Below, one piece after another: positions 1 to 10,440 of a stretch of DNA of 64,000 nucleotides. Source of the DNA: Cristatella mucedo (lineage: Eukaryota > Bryozoa > Phylactolaemata > Cristatellidae); NCBI GenBank assembly GCA_009760855.2, contig WPIO01000248.1, forward strand, positions 45,001 through 109,000. Direction: 5' to 3'. The position numbers and the translations under genes are program-made. Within the stretch, counting starts at the first letter, position 1. Each line of letters opens with the position of its first letter. The notes beneath the pieces were generated by a model, which saw only the letters and a program-made list of their open reading frames with translations, had not been told where the DNA came from and made no database searches.

Positions 1-106
1 TGCTCAGGCATGCACGTTCGTTGCCAGAGAGATGCTTATGGAGCTTGTTGCATTTTTCCTTTCAGCCCTTCCAGAGAGACTTATGCTGGGCCTGCTAGCT
101 CGGCAG

Positions 107-2477
107 TGTGGTGTCACCAGCGATTGGTCAAGTCGGCCTGCTCTGCGCTGCTCAGCTCGGGCCGAGCGATTTATGCTGTACCATCGGCATTGCCGTGCCG
201 GAGCAGGGGTGTGTGCAGGTGAATGCACAGCTGCTGTGGTCGCCTGCTGCACGGCACTTGCAGAGACTGCAGCAACATCACGTCGAGGGTAGTGCGGAAA
301 GTGCAGAGGCTGTCAGTTTGGCTGGCAAATGAAATTCTTGATTCACTACTTGAGGCTTGTGGCAACAACACTGATGCAGTATTCGTTTTTGCTGCTTAGG
401 ATTTAGCCGTCGATTATGGAAGTACTGCTTTAGTCAATGTGGCAGGATCCTACTGCTCAGGTAGATGGTTGGGGAGAGGGTTGCCTATATTTCTCTCAAA
501 GCCCTGGTTGCTTGCGACTAGGCTGTGCTTCGTTGACATGTCGTTGGGTTTTGCCCCATTTGCAAGCCAAAATTCCTTCAGCTGCCAACTCAAGCCTTCG
601 ATGCTTGCCTTGCTGGAATAGCTCCAACTACCTACGCCAGACTGGGTGATGGTGGCAGCTGGATGGACTGTGCTGCCATGGAATTTCGTCGAGTGTATCA
701 GCAGAGATACTTCACTGCCAACCTCCTTGGTTTTATTTTTGACGTAAGCTACCAGTGCCCTCCTTGCAAACAAACTGACAGGGCCGTGTCTGTTCTTTCC
801 CTGCATCACCTGGCACACCTCAGTCATGGTAGAGCTATAACTCCATTATGCAGCAAGCTACTTCATGACTGTATTAACGTCGCATGTTTGGTAAACTTCC
901 TGCATGAAGTGCTTGCGCTCTGATTTGTCCAAGCAAATGAACCCATGCCTATGTGTGCTCATGCGTCTGCACAGGCCGTGCCTCTGCTTGCACCGTGGGC
1001 TTCATGCTAGCTTGAGATGGCCATGGCTGCTGTTGAAGATAAGGGTTGCCTGCAAACACAGAATCACATATGCTCTTACTCACCCACACACACACACACA
1101 CACATACACACACACACACACACTCATGCTCACATGCACAAGCATGCACACACACACACATATACAGACACACACACATGCAGACATGCACACCTACTCG
1201 TACCTGCCAGATCCGTCCTGAATGGGCATTTTTTGCTTGAAATTTTCAGACGAATTTCCCAAAACTCCATAGTGCCGAGAAATAGCTTCGATGCTTATCT
1301 TATAACTTTTTCCAGTACGATGCAGACCGCAGGTGCCCGCAACGTATCATGTGAGCAGCAGCACAGCTTCGAGCTCGAGACACTCAAGTGCTTGCCAGAA
1401 GTCTGCCGTCCTTCGGCAGCAAATCCAAAACACAAGAAGGACGTAAGAGACATTAAAACATTAACATTTGTATTGTCTTATAGCTGAAAGTGGGCAGACC
1501 GGACAATGAAGATGTGGTGAACGTGAAGTGACAGATCATTTTCGAGCAGGACACCCAGGTTCTGTGCAGAGGCAAACAAAGATATGTTGGCACATAATTT
1601 ATTAAGGTTTCGGCTATGCTGTTTCTGAGTAAGGTTTGGTTGTGTTCATAATTTGTAAGTTGACTAGGCCATCGTTCAATTTCAACACAGTTCGGAATGG
1701 TGAATCTGTTGGGAAAATGTCAATGCCTTTATAACGCCAAGCATGTGCAAAATGTTAGAACTGCCTAAAAACTATATACCTATTTTCGAAACTTCTGATT
1801 GTTTAGGATGTTATGCAACTATGGGATAACAAATTTTAGCATTCGCTGTACAAGATATTTGAGTATGGCTCAGGTAGGGATCCAGAGTAAGCATTGGCAC
1901 CTCTGCTGCCTATAGTTTGACCAGAAGGCAGCAATCTTGTCTGGCTCGAGTTGGTAGCTGCCGAAATGTTACTCACACGAGATGCTGCCTCCGGGCACCT
2001 GCCACCTAGCTTTGTTAGCTTGGTGCCATTCAGTCAATGCAAGCTTGGCACATTTGCCATGCTCCATAATTGACTGCACACATTATCTGCTGGTTGTCGC
2101 TTCAGGGCTGCCCACTCATTCGCCTCTTTGACGATAGCGGGCTGCAGCGCATCGACGTCGCTCAGATGCTCGTGCCGCACTCCTGCACGATATACTCAAA
2201 CAGCGAGCCGTCTTTCGTCCCGCCGATGGAGGCAGTGCCGGGCCCACCACTGCTCAATCCGACAGAGTGACTGGTGGCATCTGTAGCAGCAGTGCTGTCC
2301 GCCTAATGCATTCCAGTTCCTGGGCCTTCTCGGAGGTGGGCACACTCCGGGCCAATGTGTGATGCTGTGTAGCGTGTAGCTTCCTGCACTGCTGCTGGGC
2401 ATATAATCACTCGATGCTTCATTTGTGTGCGCTTTTTTATCGTTTTTTCAGGCTGCAGCTGGAGCTCCTTTACCTAT
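107..2477 (+). pseudogene. Tudor-domain gene, copy A (3'-truncated)
   Basis: This is part of a TDRD-like Tudor-domain protein. Such proteins bind methylated arginine, often in Piwi/piRNA granules. Supported exons are about 107-218 (GQVGLLCAAQLGPSDL), 400-460 (VDYGSTALVNV), 567-743 (LPTQAFDACLAGIAP), 1316-1442, 1484 to 1516 or 1558, 2106-2266 (LIRLFDDSGLQRIDVAQML) and 2452-2477. The order matches an extended Tudor fold: beta-barrel with DYG, the LP-QA-C-LAGI segment, then the flanking L-D-IDVA-LV segment. Clear splice sites include ttcag at 2105 and GTAAGC at 744. The last exon is cut after 26 bases by a LINE fragment. Oddities are Cys-Cys-Thr where the aromatic cage residues usually lie, unresolved phase between some exons, and an in-frame TGA at 1529-1531 unless a donor at 1517 is used. 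The Tudor call is by motif reading; the orthologue is unknown. Confidence 0.6.
1082..1190. repeat. (AC)n microsatellite with interruptions
   Basis: Impure CA repeats broken by CATGC and TATAC, lying in an intron of the Tudor gene copy A. The same array occurs in copy B at about 7142-7250. Confidence 0.95.
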
Positions 2478-3118
2478 CGCCTGTGGAATCCCTCAACGGT
2501 CTGTTCTCGGTCCCTCGCTGTTCTCCATCTATACTTAACCTCTAAGGAAAGTGATAAGGCCCATAGAATAGGATATCACTTGAATGCTTACTTACGTCCC
2601 TACTGACTCGCTTAAACCGTATGCTGACCCACAAGGCCTATTACGGCTTGGCTCTTTCACAACTAGCTGAACTGCTGTACCAGTTTCAGCCTCTTCGGGC
2701 TCTCAGGTCCTGTCTGGACAATAAATTAGCTGTTCCATTCATCTGCTTAAAGATCGTTCGCGACAGAAGCTTTAGCTCTGCCGATCCTAGACTGCGGAAC
2801 TTGCTTCCACTATTTCTATGCAACGACCACTACTCTCCTGCTGCTGACTATGGCTCATCCTTTTCAGCGGTCCTGAGCTGCTATGTCCGTGCTACTCACT
2901 ACCTAACTGCTCTCCTGACTCTGCAATGCTTCCCAATTTCTCTTTGTTGAGTGAGACGAAGTCTGTTGGCTACCGAATGCGTATCGAAAGCCGCTTAGGC
3001 TGTGAGCGTGCTATGCAAAACTCTCCTGCGTAACATCCATGTAGTCTTTGCGGCTTTGTGGAGTTACAGGCGGAGATGCACTCCATTACGTATCGGCCTA
3101 CCGTGCATTATAACTTGG
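2478..3118 (+). mobile_element. LINE family A fragment (L2/CR1-like)
   Basis: It starts inside the reverse transcriptase at the segment usually reading GVPQGSVLGPSLFSIYT, here with a stop. It then jumps by internal deletion to the C-terminal region (LTHKAYYGLALSQLAELL; DPRLRNLLPLFL) and runs to the 3' end with the family A tail and a degenerate ATTAC-type repeat near 3110. It directly abuts the broken exon of Tudor gene copy A at 2477, so it marks the duplication breakpoint. The element is dead, with deletions and stops. Confidence 0.85.
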
Positions 3119-4390
3119 TGAATGAGTGAGCGAGCAGGACTGCAATCGTTGAATGGGATTATGGAATAGGCAGGCTAACCATTCCAGGCACCTGCAAATC
3201 TTGACAGGTAGCTGGCGACTGCTATTATCCAGCCCATTTAACCACTTCGACATAATAACATACAATTAGGACATTTATATAGTGCCCTTAGAAACCTTAG
3301 TCTGTTTCACAGCTTTTCATATGTTCTGTAATGATAAAACAACATTTTGCAGTAGCGTCGACATGTCAACAAGCATTGAATGGTTAAAAGTTACATGCTC
3401 TATTCAAAAGGTCAACACAGTTAGCAGAAGCTAGCACATAGTATACACAGGCACACGAAGGAAAAATCACAAAGACCCACAAAATCCTAGCATAAAAGGT
3501 GCATTTTTGAGTTATTCTAAAAGGCAGGCTTTAGCAATACAATGAAATGTCTTAACGACAAACGTGTGACAGAAACTTGAATTTTTGTTCGTCTCATTGG
3601 TTGGAAGCCAGTATGGGTAGCCAAGAAATGGTTAGATGTGGCAACGGCAACGCTCACGGCAGAAGACCAGCTTAGCTGCAGTGCTGTAGACTGGTCATCC
3701 TCTCTAGCTGCCGACCCACCGTCAGAAAAAAGTAAGGCTGGTAGGGCTTTTTGTCGAAAAGTACTTTCCTTCTCCTGCTCCTCCTCTTTAACCGTTTCTC
3801 CTCTTTCACCTCGTTCCCTTCTTTCGTCTTCGTCGGCTCTGCAGAGCACCAGGATTGCACTGGCTTGCTTTGTGGTTGCAGGCGCCCGACGAAAGAACGT
3901 CACATTTCATACGACTCTTGCATCGCCAGGTCAGTTTGAAGAAGAAAAATAAGCCTTTGCAGGACACTCGCCATCAGGTTTGTTCGGTACTCTAATGCAT
4001 CTCTGTCTCGTACCTCGACCTAGCCACTAAGAGTAACCAAGTAGTAACTTGAATAACGGTTTGGGGTGTACGCAACTTCAGGGTGGACCACTCGAATTCC
4101 TACTCGAAAGTAGGTTTTTGTTGGTTCGGGGCCTGCTCTGATCTGGCTGAAGAGAGAAAAATTGCTCACTCGCGACATTACTCCAGCAACGGTACGTGGC
4201 TCTGATGAAGCTTAGTGGGATGCGAGAGCTGTTTTTCGTTAGCCTTTATGTGGAACGGTTGATGCTGTTGGTAACAATTGAACTCGTGTGCATGCCGATG
4301 CTCAGACTTCGTCACAGCTTTGGCTGATGTCGGCACCTGCATGCTGACGAGGAGCATCGGTTGAGCTTGACTGGCTTTCACTTCCTCTTG
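3119..4390. other. Mostly unassigned sequence, one small SINE2-like tail
   Basis: About 1.3 kb with no convincing exon. Bases 3270-3328 resemble a minus-strand SINE2 3' tail (catttatatagtgccctt). The longest open frames, near 3517-3952, run on both strands over a pyrimidine-rich stretch and have no splice support. Confidence 0.4.
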
Positions 4391-4408
4391 TGACTGGTGC
4401 TCCCTCAA

Positions 4409-4899
4409 GATCGAACGGCTGATCGATTAGATGAGCAGGGGTTGTACTCATGGCCCAGCATGCCATTCGCGGCTTCTGTTGCTGTCGAGCATTTGCTGTG
4501 GTGCCTGCCTTACCCAGCTGCTGCTGACGCGTTCTTTGGTTGGACACTCGAATTGCAGCACTTTTGTGTTTATCTGCCTGCTTCAGCTGTAGATGCCCCA
4601 TATGCCAAATCCAGTGCGGGGAGCGGGGCAGATCGTGGTGTAGGTGGAGCAGTGCTGTGTGAAGTTACTGATGCTGCTGCTGTCGAAACTCAAAGCTGCC
4701 TACTGACATTGGCATCGGACAGTGCTGAACGTATCCAGATTTGCCTTGGCCTATTTGCCGGCAGCAGTGCTCTCTTTCTTCGACTCGAAGCATCGAGTAT
4801 CAACGTCAGAGCTATCGTCGGAGAGGCAGAAGACTTACTGGTTGCCCTTCATTTGTACCACGACGACAGCACTGGCCACAAGCAGCTCTCTGCCTTCAG
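4409..4899 (+). CDS. Candidate exon, unknown protein
   Basis: A frame stays open for about 163 codons and ends at a strong donor (CAG followed by GTAAGAG at 4900). A plausible acceptor lies at 4408 after a pyrimidine-rich stretch. The peptide is rich in Ala, Ser and Leu (for example LLVALHLYHDDSTGHKQ) with no motif I recognise. It lies between the two Tudor gene copies on the same strand, so it could be an upstream exon of copy B, but this is inference. A chance open frame next to a good donor is the alternative. Confidence 0.35.
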
Positions 4900-4923
4900 G
4901 TAAGAGTAAATAGAGAGAAAGAG

Positions 4924-4925
<2 letters not shown>

Positions 4926-4991
<66 letters not shown>
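4926..4991. repeat. (AG)n microsatellite
   Basis: A pure run of GA dinucleotides, followed by impure GAGA-rich sequence to about 5095. It sits just downstream of the candidate donor at 4900. Confidence 0.98.
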
Positions 4992-4994
<3 letters not shown>

Positions 4995-5611
4995 GGGACA
5001 AAGAGAGTGTGATAAGGAGAGAGAGAAAGATGGAGAGAAACTCTGAGACAAGAACAAATACTGATAGCCAGAGAGAGACAGAGAAGGAGACAGAAATGGT
5101 TCACAATTAGTGTAAATGACATCTTTATCACTGCAAATAATTCTTATGACCCTATTTTATGCCTTATTGGTCATATACTCTAAATAACCTTAACTCTAAC
5201 ACTGATGTAATACTGTAGCAGAACCTAATGACATTCTAGGTGCTGTATATATGCCGGAGAAGAAGCTTGTCTAAGGATTAGTCTTATCATGCTGAATGTC
5301 AAACCCCACTGTCGAACAGGGGATAGTCGGATTGGACATTGAGCACGTTAAGGGTCTTCCGTTCGCATGGACAGCACAAATGCCGTCCAGCTTATCTAAA
5401 GTTGCTATTGTAGCAAAATGAATTTTCACAGAAGAAAATGAATAACCCTTTCATGGATGTCCATTCTGGCAAGGGTTCTAAAGGTGCGATGCCGGAGCTG
5501 ACATGTGCTGGAGATTGATGGAGTGATGATGTAAGAATAGTGGCAACAAATTAATTGAATTTTCAGTTTTTTGAAATGGCATACCACTGGTAGAGAAATA
5601 TAAACCGAGGC

Positions 5612-5668
5612 TAAACGAATTTCCAGCATTTAAAAATGGCACATTTTTAAATGCTGGAAATTCGTTTA
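5612..5668. repeat. Perfect 27-bp inverted repeat with 3-base loop
   Basis: Bases 5612-5638 are the exact reverse complement of 5642-5668, separated by GCA. The stem is AT-rich with a central CCAGC/GCTGG. It lies in otherwise unassigned sequence (5096-6065) between the two copies of the duplication. It could be a tiny fold-back element, a hairpin RNA source, or a template-switch product. Confidence 0.95.
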
Positions 5669-6065
5669 TTAATTAATTAATTGATCAATGCCTCTGCCTG
5701 CAGAGGAACCCATCTGCCATTGGCGACAGCAGAGCGCCAGCGGCTGAAAATTGCGATTGGCCTGCATTGAGTAGCCCTCGCGGCTCAATTCGCAGCAGGC
5801 CTCGTAAGAACCTACTGTAGCTCCCACTGTCCTCAATATAGGCACACCGGAAGCAGGCATGACCAGTCAGCCACCGTCTTTAACTCGGAGATCTCAGCTG
5901 TGCCATGCCAACATATTCAGACGTGTTTCCAATAAGTTACTGGAAAATTGCTTTGCATTAACATTCCTGTTCGTTGCTATTTGTTTACGATCACGAATTG
6001 GGCAATTCGGTGTTAGTTTTGTATGAGCTCACTCATGCTAGCATATGCTGGCCCATAAATGCGTC
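5669..6065. other. Unassigned spacer before duplication copy B
   Basis: About 400 bases up to the left visible edge of copy B at 6066. It starts with a TTAATTAATTAA stretch next to the hairpin. No exon or repeat family is recognised. Confidence 0.5.
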
Positions 6066-8537
6066 TGCTCAGGCATGCACGTTCGTTGCCAGAGAGATGC
6101 TTATGGAGCTTGTTGCATTTTTTTTTCCTTTCAGCCCTTCCAGAGAGACTTATGCTGGGCCTGCTAGCTCGGCAGTGTGGTGTCACCAGCGATTGGTCAA
6201 GTCGGCCTGCTCTGCGCTGCTCAGCTCGGGCCGAGCGATTTTATGCTGTACCATCGGCATTGCCGTGCCGGAGCAGGGGTGTGTGCAGGTGAATGCACAG
6301 CTGCTGTGGTCGCCTGCTGCACGGCACTTGCAGAGACTGCAGCAACATCACGTCGAGGGTAGTGCGGAAAGTGCAGAGGCTGTCAGTTTGGCTGGCAAAT
6401 GAAATTCTTGATTCACTACTTGAACACTGATGCAGTATTCGTTTTTGCTGCTTAGGATTTAGCCGTCGACTATGGAAGTACTGCTTTAGTCAATGTGGCA
6501 GGATCCTACTGCTCAGGTAGATGGTTGGGGAGAGGGTTGCCTATATTTTTCTCTCAAAGCCCTGGTTGCTTGCGACTAGGCTGTGCTTCGTTGACATGTC
6601 GTTGGGTTTTGCCCCATTTGCAAGCCAAAATTCCTTCAGCTGCCAACTCAAGCCTTCGATGCTTGCCTTGCTGGAATAGCTCCAACTACCTACGCCAGAC
6701 TGGGTGATGGTGGCAGCTGGATGGACTGTGCTGCCATGGAATTTCGTCGAGTGTATCAGCAGAGATACTTCACTGCCAACCTCCTTGGTTTTATTTTTGA
6801 CGTAAGCTACCAGTGCCCTCCTTGCAAACAAACTGACAGGGCCGTGTCTGTTCTTTCCCTGCATCACCTGGCACACCTCAGTCATGGTAGAGCTATAACT
6901 CCATTATGCAGCAAGCTACTTCATGACTGTATTAACGTCGCATGTTTGGTAAACTTCCTGCATGAAGTGCTTGCGCTCTGATTTGTCCAAGCAAATGAAC
7001 CCATGCCTATGTGTGCTCATGCGTCTGCACAGGCCGTGCCTCTGCTTGCACCGTGGGCTTCATGCTAGCTTGAGATGGCCATGGCTGCTGTTGAAGATAA
7101 GGGTTGCCTGCAAACACAGAATCACATATGCTCTTACTCACCCACACACACACACACACACATACACACACACACACACACTCATGCTCACATGCACAAG
7201 CATGCACACACACACACATATACAGACACACACACATGCAGACATGCACACCTACTCGTACCTGCCAGATCCGTCCTGAATGGGCATTTTTTGCTTGAAA
7301 TTTTCAGACGAATTTCCCAAAACTCCATAGTGCCGAGAAATAGCTTCGATGCTTATCTTATAACTTTTTTTCCAGTACGATGCAGACCGCAGGTGCCCGC
7401 AACGTATCATGTGAGCAGCAGCACAGCTTCGAGCTCGAGACACTCAAGTGCTTGCCAGAAGTCTGCCGTCCTTCGGCAGCAAATCCAAAACACAAGAAGG
7501 ACGTAAGAGACATTAAAACATTAACATTTGTATTGTCTTATAGCTGAAAGTGGGCAGACCGGACAATGAAGATGTGGTGAACGTGAAGTGACAGATCATT
7601 TTCGAGCAGGACACCCAGGTTCTGTGCAGAGGCAAACAAAGATATGTTGGCACATAATTTATTAAGGTTTCGGCTATGCTGTTTCTGAGTAAGGTTTGGT
7701 TGTGTTCATAATTTGTAAGTTGACTAGGCCATCGTTCAATTTCAACACAGTTCGGAATGGTGAATCTGTTGGGAAAATGTCAATGCCTTTATAACGCCAA
7801 GCATGTGCAAAATGTTAGAACTGCCTAAAAACTATATACCTATTTTCGAAACTTCTGATTGTTTAGGATGTTATGCAACTATGGGATAACAAATTTTAGC
7901 ATTCGCTGTACAAGATATTTGAGTATGGCTCAGGTAGGGATCCAGAGTAAGCATTGGCACCTCTGCTGCCTATAGTTTGACCAGAAGGCAGCAATCTTGT
8001 CTGGCTCGAGTTGGTAGCTGCCGAAATGTTACTCACACGAGATGCTGCCTCCGGGCACCTGCCACCTAGCTTTGTTAGCTTGGTGCCATTCAGTCAATGC
8101 AAGCTTGGCACATTTGCCATGCTCCATAATTGACTGCACACATTATCTGCTGGTTGTCGCTTCAGGGCTGCCCACTCATTCGCCTCTTTGACGATAGCGG
8201 GCTGCAGCGCATCGACGTCGCTCAGATGCTCGTGCCGCACTCCTGCACGATATACTCAAACAGCGAGCCGTCTTTCGTCCCGCCGATGGAGGCAGTGCCG
8301 GGCCCACCACTGCTCAATCCGACAGAGTGACTGGTGGCATCTGTAGCAGCAGTGCTGTCCGCCTAATGCATTCCAGTTCCTGGGCCTTCTCGGAGGTGGG
8401 CACACTCCGGGCCAATGTGTGATGCTGTGTAGCGTGTAGCTTCCTGCACTGCTGCTGGGCATATAATCACTCGATGCTTCATTTGTGTGCGCTTTTTTAT
8501 CGTTTTTTCAGGCTGCAGCTGGAGCTCCTTTACCTAT
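6066..8537 (+). repeat. Segmental duplication, copy B
   Basis: Near-identical to 1-2477. Relative to copy A it has four extra T near 6120, one extra T near 6240, a 14-base loss near 6424, two extra T near 6547 and two extra T near 7368. After that there is no visible difference to 8537. Beyond 8537 the sequence continues the exon that is broken in copy A, so copy B carries the ancestral right flank. Confidence 0.95.
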
Positions 8538-9380
8538 TGCTGAGGCCACTGCGAAGTGAAAACTGCTCGATCTGTGAGAGCCGTTAAGCCTTCGGCTTTT
8601 AGTATTTCTTCTCGGCACTCACGTGTGGGGATTATTTTAAAATCCATGCAAACTCCTAATTCGAGTGGATTTTTGGATTCTTTCTCGTGCACGTGGTTTC
8701 CCTTTGTTCGATCGCAAGCAATGACGTTTGTGCAGCCGTCCGGTAGCCTTGCCTTAGCTGTTGCTGCAGGATTGAAAGTGAGCTCAGATCAGCTGGTCCA
8801 AGTCGAAGCCGAAAGTACAGACCTTGCCAGTTCTCAAACAATATTACTACCACATTCGGGGGCCCATGTGGACTTGGTCCAACAGGAAACACTCGTAGCA
8901 CTGCTGTGGCCGACTTAGCATCATTTATCCGTACCTAGTGAGCTCCCTTGGAGCTGAGCTTGTGCCAATAGACCCTCCCTCTTTATCTCACACACGCGTT
9001 GGACGAGCTGCCATGCACTGGTGACGATTCAGCAAGGAGCCTATTCTACTAAATTGTTGTCGGGCATAGACTGACCATTGAGCCTCGGAATCGCTTTCTC
9101 CATACTGATGGAGCTGGTGCACCCTCTCACAAGAACTCAGTTCACTGTGCTTGCCAGCAGCCGGCCATGCAACCAGCGGCTGGTAGTACCTAGGCCCTAG
9201 TGCCGATGCAAGCAGATGCTTGGAGCCAGCAAGAAGTGCCTCACTGTCGCCTTTGCAGGTCCCTGCTTCCGGTCCGTCAGCCAGAAATGCCAGACAGCTA
9301 TGGTCTTGGTTTTTGAAAGACGACGGCGACGATGCGATGCGCCTATCGAGAAAGTTCTGAACAAGCCCTCTCTACAGACG
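6176..9380 (+). CDS. Tudor-domain protein gene, copy B (TDRD-like)
   Basis: Exons by alignment to copy A are about 6176-6288, 6456-6516, 6625-6801, 7376-7502, 7544 to 7576 or 7618, and 8166-8326. Two further exons, 8512-8573 and 9259-9380, follow. The last joins agree in phase: 8326 leaves two bases (GA before GTGACT), 8512-8573 supplies one base, 20 codons and one base, and 9259-9380 supplies two bases and 40 codons ending at a strong GTAAGA donor. Joined peptides read LLNPTE, then LQLELLYLLLRPLR, then FRSVSQKCQTAMVLVFE. The extended Tudor motifs are as in copy A. One extra T near 6240 shifts the first Tudor exon, and the in-frame TGA (7589-7591) is shared, so this may also be a pseudogene or carry consensus errors. 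Role in small-RNA silencing is inferred from the family. Confidence 0.55.
7142..7250. repeat. (AC)n microsatellite, copy B
   Basis: The duplicate of the impure CA array of copy A. It has the same interruptions, so the duplication copied it intact. Confidence 0.95.
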
Positions 9381-9418
9381 GTAAGAATTGCCACAGAGCA
9401 GGCCTTAGGTCAGCTCAG

Positions 9419-9679
9419 AACGAACTCTGGCCTCGAGGAGGTAGAGAGCTGAACCGCTTGCAAATTTCGCGGGCCACCGCCATCGCCTTGGAGGTGCCTT
9501 GCTTGGATGCTGTGCCCGAAGCAGACTTCCTGTTGTTTGGCCGCTTTTCCCTGCAAGTCTTCCATGGCTTCTCCAGTTTATATTTACTCACTGCCGAAGG
9601 CAAAAGCTACGGGCCACTTAGGTCAGGCCAGCTCGTGGTTTGGAGCGAATATAGCGGCTGGGTGTTGCAAAGTGATTAA
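9419..9679 (+). CDS. Candidate downstream coding segment of Tudor gene
   Basis: The frame reads ALEVPCLDAVPEADFLL, then FGRFSLQVFHGF and SGQLVVWSEYSGWVLQSD before a TAA. The hydrophobic pattern and codon ends look coding. It lies just 3' of the exon ending at 9380. No acceptor both in phase and well formed is visible, because the nearest leaves an intron of only 38-68 bases. An overlapping frame (9525-9707) is also open, so the frame is not settled. Confidence 0.35.
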   Translation, partial: NELWPRGGRELNRLQISRATAIALEVPCLDAVPEADFLLFGRFSLQVFHGFSSLYLLTAEGKSYGPLRSGQLVVWSEYSGWVLQSD

Positions 9680-9707
9680 GGCAACAGGCTTGCAGCTGGT
9701 CCTTTAA

Positions 9708-10074
9708 TCATAGCATGGGAAACTCACACAAAGCTCGAAAGCTGGTACATCTGGCTTCCCACCCCCCCCCCAGATTAATTTGGTCAACCACAGCCGAAAA
9801 CGGTCGGGTTCAGTGCGACTCGATTGCATATGGAACTCTTGATAATGCCGACAGGCAGTTGCAACCACTCCATTAATGGATTTGAATCCCGTCGTAGTTT
9901 GCAAGTCGTGTAATTTCGAACTTTAGGAATTAAGGATTCGCACGTGAAAGCTATTCCCTTGCACTTTTGCTTTTTTTGCTTCATTTCTCTGCTATTTTTT
10001 CCATCTACGAATGCATGACGTCTAACATGCATCCATTCACATAGACCTGACCATGTTTGACATTTTTGCCACAG
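9708..10074. other. Probable intron
   Basis: Contains a C homopolymer at 9761-9770. It ends with a pyrimidine-rich run and the acceptor catttttgccacag at 10074. A minus-strand open frame across 9784-10137 lacks splice support and is probably chance. Confidence 0.4.
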
Positions 10075-10440
10075 TTGCCGGAAGTCATGGAGATTCTTCC
10101 GAGAGCGTATGCTTGCCATATCCTCCTCTGAGGCCATTTCGACCGTTTATTTTGGCGAAGATCGGCTGTTGCTGAGTTTTTGCTGCCATGCTGGCTGGCC
10201 ACGTGCCGTGCTTTCTTCTGTCCTCTGGTCATGGACTCCTGGCAATTGTAGACCTGCCTTGACCGACCGAGGACTGAAAATGAATATCGAGACCTGCCAC
10301 GGAATAGACTACTTCATTCGCATCGAGCTGTATATGTACGTTGCTTGCCATCCACAGCGACTGGCTCAGATACTGGTGAAGTCGGGTTTCCCTTACATCG
10401 AGCTGTGCATCAACGACAGCATTTGTCTCATCGAAGAGTT
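10075..10440 (+). CDS. Candidate second Tudor segment, frame broken
   Basis: After the acceptor at 10074, phase 0 reads LPEVMEILPRAYACHILL and then hits TGA. This resembles the LP...LP-A-C-L turn of an extended Tudor domain. A different frame is open across the whole block and ends CHPQRLAQILVKSGFP, which resembles the closing A-ILV--GF part of the same domain. A GTAAGG donor follows at 10441. The two halves lie in different frames, so a frameshift (mutation or consensus error) is likely between about 10130 and 10330. Position and strand suit the Tudor gene starting in copy B. The domain call here is tentative. Confidence 0.35.

Larger units (their letters stand above)
1..2477 (+). repeat. 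Segmental duplication, copy A
   Basis: This block matches 6066-8537 almost base for base. The match is already under way at the first base of the window, so the true left edge is not visible. The right edge is sharp: identity stops after the T at 2477, where a LINE remnant begins. The block holds several exons of a Tudor-domain gene and an AC-rich microsatellite. From 1321 to 2477 the copies look identical at a constant offset of 6060. Between 1 and 1320 there are T-run length differences, a 14-base stretch missing from copy B near 355-368, and a T/C change near 416. Confidence 0.95.

Noticed and set aside
450-827. 125-codon minus-strand frame in the duplicated block
   Set aside because: It lies antisense to well-supported Tudor exons and is shortened in copy B by the T-run change. 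It has no splice or motif support.
904-1240. His-Thr-rich frames, repeated at 6962-7298
   Set aside because: They are products of the CA repeat inside an intron.
1529-1531. TGA as a reassigned or selenocysteine codon
   Set aside because: Other frames in the window use TGA as a normal stop, and an alternative donor or simple decay explains it more simply.
3517-3952. Overlapping open frames on both strands
   Set aside because: Their length comes from pyrimidine-rich sequence. There is no acceptor or donor pair and no motif.
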